From NCBI RefSeq assembly GCF_001956045.1, contig NZ_MRTH01000005.1, forward strand, positions 62,001 through 126,000: a DNA stretch of 64,000 nt. Direction: 5' to 3'. Below are positions 33,232-42,480 of the stretch, one piece after another. Origin of the DNA: Paenibacillus sp. FSL H7-0331 (lineage in GTDB: Bacteria > Bacillota > Bacilli > Paenibacillales > NBRC-103111). The translations under genes were made by a program, and so were the position numbers. The notes beneath the pieces are model-generated. The model worked only from the letters and a program-made list of their open reading frames with translations, did no database searches and had not been told where the DNA came from. Position 1 is the first letter of the stretch, and each line of letters begins with the position of its first letter.

Positions 33232-33939
33232 ATGAACGATAAACCACATGAGCTTGCTCCATCTACCTACTGGATAAAGGCCTGGGAACAAGCCGTGTTA
33301 TCCAACACGCGTACCGCAAGCGATGAGGAGGAAGAGCAGTATTGGCAGGAGCATGCATCTGTGTATGACGAGCGCAATCCATTGGCGCCTTACACCCAGG
33401 TTATTATGGAGCAAGTAATAGCGGACTTGAAGCCAAGTGATCATCTGCTGGAGGTTGGACCGGGTACAGGCGGATTTACTCAGCTATTGGTTCCTTATGT
33501 AGCCTCGATTACATTGGTTGAGCCATCAGCCGCCATGTATAAGGAGTTATGTCTCAGCTGGGCAAGCATGAGCTATCCGCTGCCGAAAGCGATCGCGCTG
33601 AAGTGGGAGGAAGCGCCTCCGCTTCAAGCAGACATCCTGTTCAGCGCAAATGCGGTTTACCGGATTCGTGATATGAAGGCATGTTTGATCCAGATGAATC
33701 AGACGGCTACACGCCATGTGTTTCTCGTGCAAACGATCGGAAGACCTTTTGCCGGGCCGCTGCAGGTCGAGCTGGATGGGGCAGCAACGGAGCGGGAGCG
33801 TGCAGCTGCAATCTCTGATATATTAACGGAGCTTGGGATCAGGCATCAATATCGATCGTTTCCGATACAACGTAAAAACGGCGCCGTGCATGATGTTGCT
33901 CTTATTCATTGGGAGCCGCAGGCTGTATCTACCGATTAG
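33232..33939 (+). CDS. Class I SAM-dependent methyltransferase
   Basis: A 235-residue cytoplasmic protein. The SAM-binding motif I LLEVGPGTGGFTQLL is at about residue 72, an acidic residue at the end of strand 2 lies in LVEPSAAMY (about 95), and motif IV-like DILFSANAVYRI follows. Start has AAAGGAG at a good distance. It lies 14 nt after the ATPase gene, so it belongs to the B12-regulated operon. Substrate is unknown; a role in ligand or metallophore modification is only a guess. Confidence 0.8.
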   Translation: MNDKPHELAPSTYWIKAWEQAVLSNTRTASDEEEEQYWQEHASVYDERNPLAPYTQVIMEQVIADLKPSDHLLEVGPGTGGFTQLLVPYVASITLVEPSAAMYKELCLSWASMSYPLPKAIALKWEEAPPLQADILFSANAVYRIRDMKACLIQMNQTATRHVFLVQTIGRPFAGPLQVELDGAATERERAAAISDILTELGIRHQYRSFPIQRKNGAVHDVALIHWEPQAVSTD

Positions 33940-33990
33940 ATCAGCACTAGCGTTGATCGGATCAGATCGCTGCGATTATTTGTGCTGATT
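33937..33990 (+). terminator. Possible terminator of the B12-regulated operon
   Basis: ATCAGCAC (about 33940) pairs with GTGCTGAT (about 33980-33987) around a structured loop, but the T run after it is short. Confidence 0.3.
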
Positions 33991-34065
33991 CGTTTCCCGG
34001 TATTGACTCGGTGTGACATATTGTGTACATAAGAATAGTAGAGATTCAGATGTAACGTCTCTGGA

Positions 34066-35991
34066 TTATTTGACCAGCAGGAGATCGAAGTCTATGTCCT
34101 TGTTCAGAAAGCCTTCCTGTTTAATAAGCTGGGCAAAGCCCCGCAGCGTGGATAGATCGGTTGTGGAATTCCAGATTATTCGTTGTAGCGCGCGCTCAAT
34201 TGCATCTACGGATAGTGATTGTCCGGTTAACTGCTCAAGGGATTGGGAAAGCGTGTGATAGGTGCCCGGTCTCTTCTCGCTGATGGACAGCATGGACGCA
34301 TTGTGTGCTTGCAGGAATCGGGAGACGGTTTGAGGGTGATTGTGAACAAAATCGCGATTAACGGCAATGACTGTATTCGGGTACTGCCCCCCATTATACA
34401 GCTCCTGCCAATCGACGAGTACGCGTGCTGCCGCTTTATTTTCCAGAAGGGTTACCCATGGCTCCTGTACCAGAGCCGCATCGACTTGATTGCTTGCAAA
34501 CATGGAAATGAGAGCGGAGGGCTTCGCTTGAATAATACGAATATCGCCTCCACGAAAGACGTCCTTTAAACCGTGGCGTCCCAGCAGCTGCCGGAGCAGT
34601 ATATGCTGGCCATTGCCATATTGCGGAATCGCAATGGTTTTTCCTCGTAACTGTTCGGCCTGCTGAAGGTTTGAGTCTGCTCGTACAAGAAGTGCGGCTC
34701 CTCCTTGATTGACACCGGATATGATTTGAATATTTTGTTTTTTGGAAAAAGCCTCAAATACCGGACCTGGCCCTGTATACCCGATATCAATCTGATTGTT
34801 TAATAAGGCGTCGACAACCGCAGGCCCCGCCGAAAAAGCACGTGTTTCGAATTGCCCGTCAAATTGTTGTTCGAATAGCTGATGATGGATTGCCAGCAAA
34901 GCCGGAGCGTGAGTTAAATTGGGTATAAATCCGATTCGGATTTGTTGTGTGGTTTGTTTCGTTTCCGAAGCGGCATCTCCAATGATTTCAACGACACCCG
35001 CTCTGAGATCCTGAGAAATGCTTTGTAAGTCCTGCGTTGATCCGGCAACGGTGAGTACGGAGGAGGCTTGTTTTTCAGATAAACGTGCTACTTCATAAGC
35101 GGATGACAACGATTGCTGGGCTAACGAAGTTACGGTGTGCAGATGCTGGATCAGCAGATCCTTGCGATAGCTGGCCGTATGCAGGAACTGACTGGCCTCG
35201 GCTGAGTGTTCCGTGATATGAGACAGATTCAGATGGATCGAATCGAACTGCTGCTTCGTTTCTACAACCGCTTGAGAGACATTTTGCGAGGATTTACGTG
35301 TCTCGTCTACAATTTCGCTGAAGGCTCTCACTTGCTGCTGCATACCCTGAAGCAATCCGGTAATAGTCCGTCCGTTGACCGCACTTTCGACGGCCAGCTT
35401 TCTCACCTCCTGGGCAACCACTGCAAAGCCTTTACCTTGCTCGCCAGCGTGGGCCGCTTCAATAGAAGCATTCAGAGAAAGCATTTGAATGCTTTGCGAG
35501 ACTTGAAAAATAGATTCCATCGCTTTGGAAATAGCTTCTGTCTTATGCTCCAGATCTTTCATGGTCGTATGTAATTTATTCGAGATTTCCTTATTATGTA
35601 TCGATTGCTGGGCCAGTAAATCAACCGTGGACTTGCCGGCTTCCGCTGCATGCAGCGATTGGACCGTAGCGGTCTCCACGTGCTGGATCTGTTGGACGGC
35701 TGTGTTCAGAACCTCACCCAACGCTTCGGAATGGACCAGACTTTTCTCGGTTTCTTCGGACTGAAGTGCAGCAGCGTTAACAATTTCATGGATGGACAAC
35801 GAGACGGTTTCCATATTTTCTATCGTATTCTTTACAAAATGAAGAAGTGAATCTGTAGAATCCGATAAGGTGCCGCTAGTTTGGTAGAGCTTTTTAAATT
35901 GTTCTACAGGATGGTTTGGCTGGACTGAATCTGCTTTTTCCAAGGCTTTAAAAGAATGGATAAAGTGTAGGCTCTTACTGAGCAGTGTCAT
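34066..35991 (-). CDS. Soluble MCP signalling domain fused to SsuA/TauA-like binding-protein domain
   Basis: A 641-residue protein with no signal peptide and no membrane segment. Residues about 50-330 form a chemoreceptor helical hairpin whose tip ([20 protein letters not shown], about 168-190) is well conserved. From about 349 to the end lies a periplasmic-binding-protein fold of the SsuA/TauA/NMT1 family (IRIGFIPNLTHAPALLA, then GYTGPGPVFEA and VDAALVQEPW). In transporters this domain is exported; here it appears cytoplasmic, as a sensor for a sulfonate-, taurine- or thiamin-precursor-like ligand. AGGAGG precedes ATG on the minus strand. It is the first of two receptor genes on this strand. 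Confidence 0.85.
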   Translation of the reverse strand: MTLLSKSLHFIHSFKALEKADSVQPNHPVEQFKKLYQTSGTLSDSTDSLLHFVKNTIENMETVSLSIHEIVNAAALQSEETEKSLVHSEALGEVLNTAVQQIQHVETATVQSLHAAEAGKSTVDLLAQQSIHNKEISNKLHTTMKDLEHKTEAISKAMESIFQVSQSIQMLSLNASIEAAHAGEQGKGFAVVAQEVRKLAVESAVNGRTITGLLQGMQQQVRAFSEIVDETRKSSQNVSQAVVETKQQFDSIHLNLSHITEHSAEASQFLHTASYRKDLLIQHLHTVTSLAQQSLSSAYEVARLSEKQASSVLTVAGSTQDLQSISQDLRAGVVEIIGDAASETKQTTQQIRIGFIPNLTHAPALLAIHHQLFEQQFDGQFETRAFSAGPAVVDALLNNQIDIGYTGPGPVFEAFSKKQNIQIISGVNQGGAALLVRADSNLQQAEQLRGKTIAIPQYGNGQHILLRQLLGRHGLKDVFRGGDIRIIQAKPSALISMFASNQVDAALVQEPWVTLLENKAAARVLVDWQELYNGGQYPNTVIAVNRDFVHNHPQTVSRFLQAHNASMLSISEKRPGTYHTLSQSLEQLTGQSLSVDAIERALQRIIWNSTTDLSTLRGFAQLIKQEGFLNKDIDFDLLLVK

Positions 35992-36130
35992 GGAATCAAC
36001 CTCCTATAAATAATAAAAAAACTGATCGTGTGCGGTACTTATCTAAGTCATGTATAATAAATTAAAACATAGTATTCTTATTGGAATAATTGATGAATAA
36101 TTTATCACGCTTGTATTTATTTGTCAATTG

Positions 36131-36169
36131 AAATAAAAACAAGCCATTTCCTCGAAGGAAATGGCTTGT
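36131..36169 (-). terminator. Terminator of the membrane chemoreceptor gene
   Basis: A perfect 14-bp stem (36139-36152 with 36156-36169) around CGA, followed on the minus strand by TTTTATTT. It lies 63 nt after the stop at 36232. Confidence 0.9.
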
Positions 36170-36231
36170 AAATACAATTCAAACAGCTTATGAAGAAGCT
36201 GAATATGAGAAGGCATAGAGCAAAGCGAAGG

Positions 36232-38337
36232 CTACACTTTGAATTTGGATAATTGATCCAGGAGCTCTTGTACCATCGCGCTTAACGCTTCGGAGGACGA
36301 GGAGATTTCCTCCATTGACGCCAGCTGCTCCTCAGAGGAGGCTGCGATGCTTTGCGAATTTGCCGAGGAGTCCTTGGCAATTCGGGCAGAGCGATCGATT
36401 GATGACGCCACCTGCTCGGAGCTTGCAGATATTTGCTGTACCGCGGCCGAAACCTCATCAATTTGTTGATTGACACCGCTCATTTCCTTGGTGATCGCTT
36501 CAAATAACTGTCCGCTTTCCGACACGGATGCTACACCTTTGACGACCTCAAGCGTGCTTTGACCCATGGCGCTCATAGCCAGGCTCGTTTCCTGAGTCAC
36601 ATCATGAATGAGTTGAGCTACATTTTCCGCAGCGAGCTTGGTCTGCTCGGCCAGCTTGCGGACCTCGGCGGCAACGACGGCAAAACCTTTTCCCTGTTCG
36701 CCAACACGTGCAGCCTCAATTGATGCATTCAGTGCAAGTAAATTGGTTTGTGTGCTGATGTTGGTGATGACTCCGATAATACTACCGATCTCTTCTGATT
36801 TGGCATTCAGACGGATAATAGAGGCCTCGGATTGGTCAACAGAGGAACGGATGACTTCCATTTGCTGAACCGCTTCATGAATGCTGTGGTTTCCTTTTTC
36901 CGTTTGATCCATAATTCCTTTGGCTGCCTCCGCAACGTTGACGGTCGAATTGGCAATTCGATTCATGCCCTGGGTCATTTCATCCATAGCTCTGGAAGAA
37001 TCGTAGGCCTGCTGCTCTTGCGTCTCGGAGCCCATGGCTACCTCCTGGATCGCTTCAACAATCGTTTCGGTAGCGCGTGTCGTCTCTTCAGCACTGGCTG
37101 CCAGTTCCTGTGAAGTAGCTCCAGCTGACATGGATAAATCACTGACCAGCTGAAGGAGTTGGCGAAGCTTCTGGATCATGACATTAAAATGCTCAGCCAT
37201 GACGCCAAATTCGTCTTTGCTGTTGACAGGAACCGTATGGGTGAAATCGCCCTCTGCCAAGTTTTTCAATATTCTGATCACACTGTTCAGTGGATTCACA
37301 ATGACCTTCCATACAATCAAGGCCAAGAGCAGCCCAAGTAATAATAAGGAAGCGACTGCAATCCCTATGGATATGTAAAGGCTGTCGTAATAGGCCTGAA
37401 GTACGGCAGTTAGAGGAACAACGGTTTCTATGTACCACTTGTCCTTGCTGCCCTGAACGGTAATTGAATCAAAGTCGCGAATGGAGGCTACACCGTTTAC
37501 GTTGTTGGAAAACGTCTGGGTTTTCCCGTTCTGTAGTTGGTCCCATACTTGCTGCTTATCTGGATTATCTACATAATTTTTGGCAACCAAGTCAGACTTT
37601 CCACCATGAGCAATATACATGCCTTTGCCTGATATTACGGTGATGTAGCCACCTAATGGTTTTTCTTTCTCGATCTGCTTTTGCAGCGTATCCAATGCGA
37701 TATCCGCACCTAATATTCCAATAAAATCTCCTTTGGCATCGAGAATAGGATATATAACAGAAGTCATCAATACCTGCTTGCCGTCAACCTGATAGGCGTA
37801 AGGCTCGATAATAGTGATCTGCTTGCTGCGTTTTGCTAATAAATAATAATCCCCAGCGCCTTCCTTCTCGTAGTCCTTCAGTGGTTCTATCACTTGTTTA
37901 TCGTTGCTTCTAACAATATAGGGGATGAAACGACCTGTTGTATCGTCATAAGGTGCTTTATTTACATTAGCTTTATCATTACCATCAAAAGCATTGGGCT
38001 CCCACAGCGTGTAAAGAGCGAGAATGGAAGGCTGCTTTTCCAATTCCTTGCCTAAAATTCGGATGATGTCCTCACGGGATTGCTTCTTTTGTGTGTTAGC
38101 ATCCAGAGCGACTACGGATAAGCCCTTGAGAACCGAGCTGATACTGACCAATTCCTCCTCCAGGGAGATGGAAAAGTCTTGTCCCGCCTGGTGAGCGCTT
38201 AACATGCCTTTGTCCAGACTGATGGTATACAGCTGCTTCAGATTCAAGGCGATTAAACAAGCAAAAACGATGAGAAGAGAAAAGCCGAGTGTCAAGGAAA
38301 GCTTCAACGAAAGTTTTAAGTTTTTGTACCATTGCAT
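36232..38337 (-). CDS. Methyl-accepting chemotaxis protein with dCache-type sensor
   Basis: A 701-residue membrane receptor. A membrane segment at about 10-32 and another near residue 330-350 flank a large extracytoplasmic double-Cache-like domain ([26 protein letters not shown]). A HAMP domain ([22 protein letters not shown]) is next, followed by the signalling domain with the tip [24 protein letters not shown] 38337 is chosen because GGGGA lies 8 nt upstream; the frame extends to 38388 without support. It relays ligand binding to CheA/CheW. Confidence 0.92.
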   Translation of the reverse strand: MQWYKNLKLSLKLSLTLGFSLLIVFACLIALNLKQLYTISLDKGMLSAHQAGQDFSISLEEELVSISSVLKGLSVVALDANTQKKQSREDIIRILGKELEKQPSILALYTLWEPNAFDGNDKANVNKAPYDDTTGRFIPYIVRSNDKQVIEPLKDYEKEGAGDYYLLAKRSKQITIIEPYAYQVDGKQVLMTSVIYPILDAKGDFIGILGADIALDTLQKQIEKEKPLGGYITVISGKGMYIAHGGKSDLVAKNYVDNPDKQQVWDQLQNGKTQTFSNNVNGVASIRDFDSITVQGSKDKWYIETVVPLTAVLQAYYDSLYISIGIAVASLLLLGLLLALIVWKVIVNPLNSVIRILKNLAEGDFTHTVPVNSKDEFGVMAEHFNVMIQKLRQLLQLVSDLSMSAGATSQELAASAEETTRATETIVEAIQEVAMGSETQEQQAYDSSRAMDEMTQGMNRIANSTVNVAEAAKGIMDQTEKGNHSIHEAVQQMEVIRSSVDQSEASIIRLNAKSEEIGSIIGVITNISTQTNLLALNASIEAARVGEQGKGFAVVAAEVRKLAEQTKLAAENVAQLIHDVTQETSLAMSAMGQSTLEVVKGVASVSESGQLFEAITKEMSGVNQQIDEVSAAVQQISASSEQVASSIDRSARIAKDSSANSQSIAASSEEQLASMEEISSSSEALSAMVQELLDQLSKFKV

Positions 38338-38597
38338 AATAGAAGTCCCCTTCATACATAGATGATTTGTCTGACTACATATTAACATAGGCAGCTGGTG
38401 TATAGGATCATTTTAAACGTAAATTGTTAGGAAAGTGTACGGTTCAGATTAGAAATTATTTAATGTTATTCATATCTTTTGCAATCATTACCAAGTGGAA
38501 CGTCTGGTATAGGAAAGTAGAGTGTGATCATGGTATTGTAGTATGATAGATATGAGGTTAAATGTGTAATTTGGAACCAAGATGGAGGGTAGATCCA

Positions 38598-39422
38598 ATG
38601 GCTAATCCCATAACGAATTTGCTTACAGGGGCCAACACGACGTTGGTCAAGGAACCTATACTTGAAGTCACGGTTTCTTGGGAAAGCGCTCCGGCTGGGC
38701 TGGATATGAGCTGTTTTATGATAGGTGGCAATGGCAAAGTACCTTCGGATGATTTCTTTATATTTTATAACCAGCCTGCCGATCCGCATCAGCTTGTGGA
38801 ATATAAGGCGACAGAGGCTAAGGCGGTCGTTTTTTCAATTAATCTGGACAAGCTTTTGGCGACTGAAATTGATAAATGCGTTTTCGCCGCAACATTGGAT
38901 GGACCGGGAACCTTTAAGGGTGTCAACGGCTGCAAGGTGACAGGCCACACCTCTCAAGCAGACATCGTGTATGAAATCAAAGAGGCGGGCGATGAAACAT
39001 CGCTGGTTTTAATGGAATTGTATCGCCATCAAGGCTGGTGGAAGCTGCGTGCTATTGGCAGAGGGTTTAACGGAGGGCTGCAGCCGTTGGCAGAGGCTCA
39101 TGGTGTAAGTGTGGCTGATGAGGAGAATGAAGCTGTGATGGAAGCAGAGGACACTGCATCCAGTCCGGTACGCGCAGCGACACAAGCAGGGAGTGAGTCA
39201 TCTGCACCCGTACCAACACCAGCACCTGCAAATGCTCCTGCAAATGGAACCAAGCCGGCTTCGGTTTTTGCAGACCAAGCCGCATCGACATCTGTGTTTT
39301 CCTTTCAATCGAGGTCAACCTCGATATTTGCTTTACAGCCAGCTGTGACATCCATATTTGATGCTCAACGATCTCGGATATCGGTGTTTGATGCCAAATC
39401 GGGAGGCGTAGTATTTAATTAA
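38598..39422 (+). CDS. TerD-family-like protein with decapeptide-repeat tail
   Basis: A 274-residue protein. Residues 1-175 resemble the TerD/TerA stress-protein fold (TVSWESAPAGLDMSCFMIGGNGK, DFFIFYNQP, then GWWKLRAIGRGFNGGL). A Pro/Ala-rich linker (about 185-220) follows. Residues 222-271 are five 10-residue repeats starting SVFADQAAST, SVFSFQSRST, SIFALQPAVT, SIFDAQRSRI and SVFDAKSGGV, then a final VFN. ATG 38598 has GGAGGG 7-8 nt upstream. No other ter genes adjoin. Function unknown; tellurite link is by family only. Confidence 0.75.
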   Translation: MANPITNLLTGANTTLVKEPILEVTVSWESAPAGLDMSCFMIGGNGKVPSDDFFIFYNQPADPHQLVEYKATEAKAVVFSINLDKLLATEIDKCVFAATLDGPGTFKGVNGCKVTGHTSQADIVYEIKEAGDETSLVLMELYRHQGWWKLRAIGRGFNGGLQPLAEAHGVSVADEENEAVMEAEDTASSPVRAATQAGSESSAPVPTPAPANAPANGTKPASVFADQAASTSVFSFQSRSTSIFALQPAVTSIFDAQRSRISVFDAKSGGVVFN

Positions 39423-39448
39423 GGTTGAGAAATGTAAGTATAATCAAT

Positions 39449-39492
39449 AAATAAACACGAAGCAGTCCGTAAGGGCTGCCTCGTGTTTATTT
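39449..39492. terminator. Bidirectional terminator between TerD-like and FAD genes
   Basis: AAATAAACACGA (39449-39460) pairs with TCGTGTTTATTT (39481-39492), with an inner GCAG/CTGC pairing. Confidence 0.85.
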
Positions 39493-39544
39493 GCATCATA
39501 TAGATAATCGACTGTCGATGATCCTCGAGCATGTCCTGATTGTG

Positions 39545-40903
39545 CTAGTCTAATACCACATTGGCCGCTCTCAATCTATTCTGGAGCTCCTGTACATTAA
39601 TATGCTGTGGACTTACTCCATACTCTACAGCTAAGCCCGCCGCAGTTCCCGCTGCTTGCCCAGTAGCCATGCAGCTGGGTGTTAAACGCGTTGTCGCCAG
39701 AGCTTCGTGAGTTGTGGAGATGCAGCGTCCGGCGGTCAGCAGATTGGTGATTTTCTTGGACAGCAGGCAGCGGTAGGGGATATCGTAAGCCCCATCTCCT
39801 TGTACCCAAGCGGCTGTCACACTTTTATTGGAGGGGTCGTGGATATCAATCGGATAGCCGCTGCGGGCGATGACATCCTCAAACCTGCGTCCCCCAACAA
39901 CGTCCTCCGCTTGTAAAGCGTATTGGCCATCGATTCGTCTCGATTCCCGCACGCCGATCTGTGCCCCCACTTGAGAGATGGAGGCGCGCTCAAAGCCAGG
40001 CAGGTTTTGCTGCATGAAATCGGCTACCATCATCACCTGTTTGCGGCCGAGTGTTTCGGCCTCGGTCAAATCCTCGACATTCGTTCCGTTTAATCCCTGC
40101 ACCCTCGTTGTATTGACCAGTACCTCATCGTCATTAGGACCTGTAAAAAACAGCACCTGATCACGATTGATCGGCAAATCGGCTTCCTTCCAATGTTTGA
40201 AAAAACCCAATACACCGGATAAAGGCAGCTCAGCGAGCTCGCTGAACGGTGTTTTTTTATAAAATTCATCAGGATGATCCAGCATATACTGCTTCACCTT
40301 GGGCAAATCGACACCGCGCATGCGGAATTTCATCGTCATCGGCTGTGTTTTGCCGTCTTCGTCCCGACCCGTCAGGCAGGGTGCCCCTGATAAGTGAGCG
40401 ACATCCGCATCTCCTGTCGTATCGATAAACACCTGTGCACTTATTTCTATTTTGCCGGACTTGGTCGTGATATGAACCGCTTCGATTCGATCTCCGTTCA
40501 CTTGTACGTGGTCGACAAAGCTGTGCAGCAGCAGCTTTACCCCGGCGTCCTGAAGCATGTCAACAGCCAAAATTTTGTAAACCTCCGGGTGGTAAGGGGT
40601 AATGGTGTTGACGAACCCGACTGTGTCGCGGAGGTGCCCGGGTGAAGCATTTTGCGCCATCAAACGATCAATGATTTCCTGTCCGATGCCCTTGATCACC
40701 TGCTTGCCCTCCACCGTATGGAACGTCATCCACGGATAGACGAGCGCCGCTGTAGACATGCCTCCAATAAAACCGTACCGCTCGATCAAAATGGTTCTTT
40801 TACCGCTTCGTCCCGCTGCAATTGCTGCGCAAACCCCGGCTGGTCCCCCTCCACATACAACAATATCTGCCTCGATCTGGTTATTCTGAATGGTATTCGC
40901 CAT
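39545..40903 (-). CDS. FAD-dependent oxidoreductase (FAD_oxidored family)
   Basis: A 452-residue flavoprotein. The dinucleotide-binding motif CGGGPAGVCAAIAAGRSGK is at residues 17-35, followed by the ERYGFIGGMSTAALVYPWMTF region typical of this family and, near the C-terminus, GRCISTTHEALATTRLTPSCMATGQAAGTAAGLA. Family members are often found with carbohydrate operons, but the substrate is unknown. GGGAGCG precedes the ATG. It is divergent from a LacI-type regulator, with an operator between, so it is probably the regulated target. Confidence 0.87.
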   Translation of the reverse strand: MANTIQNNQIEADIVVCGGGPAGVCAAIAAGRSGKRTILIERYGFIGGMSTAALVYPWMTFHTVEGKQVIKGIGQEIIDRLMAQNASPGHLRDTVGFVNTITPYHPEVYKILAVDMLQDAGVKLLLHSFVDHVQVNGDRIEAVHITTKSGKIEISAQVFIDTTGDADVAHLSGAPCLTGRDEDGKTQPMTMKFRMRGVDLPKVKQYMLDHPDEFYKKTPFSELAELPLSGVLGFFKHWKEADLPINRDQVLFFTGPNDDEVLVNTTRVQGLNGTNVEDLTEAETLGRKQVMMVADFMQQNLPGFERASISQVGAQIGVRESRRIDGQYALQAEDVVGGRRFEDVIARSGYPIDIHDPSNKSVTAAWVQGDGAYDIPYRCLLSKKITNLLTAGRCISTTHEALATTRLTPSCMATGQAAGTAAGLAVEYGVSPQHINVQELQNRLRAANVVLD

Positions 40904-41006
40904 GCTGGTTATCGCTCCCGTTTGTGTAGAATGGTTTTCATATCGTTCATCTAGGGCTTATTATAAAGAAACAAGAACTTTAAGTTGAGTTTAAATTTAG
41001 TTTAAA

Positions 41007-41024
41007 AAATGATTGCAATCGTTT
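41007..41024. promoter_or_regulatory. LacI-family operator between FAD gene and its regulator
   Basis: AAATGATTGCAATCGTTT is an 18-bp palindrome about the central GC with one mismatched pair. It is placed midway between divergent genes, as is usual for LacI-family control. Confidence 0.6.
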
Positions 41025-41073
41025 AAATCATTTTCGATTTATCAAATTTTATATAAAGATCGGGTGAAGGTGA

Positions 41074-42111
41074 ATGGCAAGAAAAAAAAGCATCACATTA
41101 CTGCACATTGCACAGGAGCTTGGATTGACGATACAAACCGTCTCTAAGGCGCTGCGCGGACATCCGGGGATGTCGGAGGAGACCCGAGGGCTTGTCATCC
41201 AAACTGCCGCCGCTCTTGGATATCGTACAAAGGAGCAGCTGCGTCAGCTGGAGCAGGAGAGAATTGCACCGTTTCCTCTGTATACACGACGGTTTATTCT
41301 TGTGCAGAGTGAGCGGTCACTTGGTTTCCTGAGGCTGCTGCTGCAAGGACTGAACGAGCGGTTTGCTGAGTACGGCCATCGAATCGACACGCTGCTGCTT
41401 CCCGAGCCCACCTCACCCGAGCAATTCCGTCATTGGCTTGAGCTGCATAATGTAGGCTACGCCGATGGTATCTTTATCGCACCGCGGATTGTGCCGGGAT
41501 TCATGGAGCAAAGCCTGCTGGAGCTTCAGCTGCCGCGGATTTTGCTTAATTACCCACCACCCGAGACCAAGGTAGACAGTGTGGTTTGGGATGTGTACGA
41601 AGCGATGTATATCGCAGTTCGAACGTTAGTCCGTGCAGGGCATCGACGAATTCTGTATGTGGGAGATATTCATCTGCAGCGCGGCTTTATCTTGCGTTGG
41701 CAGGCATTCCAGGAAGCAATGAAGGAAATCGGAGTGCACGTAAAGGAAGAGGAGCATGCGGTTGCGCGCAGAGATGCCGGACAACCATGGCTGGATGATT
41801 TTGCAGTCAAATACGAAATCTATAAGCCTACAGCTGTGATCTGCGGAATTGATGAAGAGGTAGCGCCAGTTTACTATAGGTTGCAGACTTGGACGAAGGT
41901 ACCGGAGAACTGCTCCCTAGTCGGGTTTTTGAACGAGCCGATTGATCATCTACCACTTGTCGACCGACCTGCGCTGCTGATCAGGGAAACGGGGTATCGT
42001 GCTGCCGACCGAATGCTTTGGCGCATTGCGAACCCGCAGCAGCCTTATGAGCATATTCGATTGAAGGGCGATTTTGTTGGAGGGGAGACGATAGGGAAAA
42101 GCTTTTCCTGA
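41074..42111 (+). CDS. LacI family transcriptional regulator
   Basis: A 345-residue regulator. The HTH is at about residues 6-30 (TLLHIAQELGLTIQTVSKALRG) with hinge sequence after residue 45, and a type I periplasmic-binding-like effector domain follows (residues about 65-340). The effector part is somewhat unusual at the start (ERIAPFPLYTRRFILVQSERSLGF). It is divergent from the FAD oxidoreductase with one palindrome between them. Likely ligand: a sugar or sugar acid, unidentified. Confidence 0.88.
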   Translation: MARKKSITLLHIAQELGLTIQTVSKALRGHPGMSEETRGLVIQTAAALGYRTKEQLRQLEQERIAPFPLYTRRFILVQSERSLGFLRLLLQGLNERFAEYGHRIDTLLLPEPTSPEQFRHWLELHNVGYADGIFIAPRIVPGFMEQSLLELQLPRILLNYPPPETKVDSVVWDVYEAMYIAVRTLVRAGHRRILYVGDIHLQRGFILRWQAFQEAMKEIGVHVKEEEHAVARRDAGQPWLDDFAVKYEIYKPTAVICGIDEEVAPVYYRLQTWTKVPENCSLVGFLNEPIDHLPLVDRPALLIRETGYRAADRMLWRIANPQQPYEHIRLKGDFVGGETIGKSFS

Positions 42112-42212
42112 AGACAATTTTTAGCGTGCTCTAACAGTAGCGAGACTATGAAGATTACTGAAACAGGAAAACTTGATTAAAAAAAGTAATTTCATTTATA
42201 GGTAAGAAAACT

Positions 42213-42246
42213 GGGACCGTTGTCTATCGTGACAGCGGTCCTTTTT
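42213..42246 (+). terminator. Terminator of the LacI-type gene
   Basis: GGACCGTTGTC (42214-42224) pairs with GACAGCGGTCC (42231-42241), followed by TTTTTG. Confidence 0.85.
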
Positions 42247-42480
42247 GATTTGTCCGGTTGGGTACATACCGGTCGTATCTTATTATGAAATTGTTAGGAA
42301 AATTAACATGGAAATCGTACCTTACTAAAATCGGTTTAATATTGTTGTGTCATAATTACAGGGTAGGTTGATTGGGCACACGGATGAGGACCTGCTAACC
42401 AAGATTACTTATCATATCAGGCTAGATTTTTATATAGAGGGTATGTTTACATAACTATGAAGAACAGGACGTGCTATACG
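42247..42480 (+). other. Upstream region of the chemoreceptor gene at 42481
   Basis: About 234 nt that follow the terminator. It contains no clear gene or palindrome. A promoter for the receptor should lie here; AT-rich sequence occurs at 42330-42360 but no box stands out. Confidence 0.3.
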
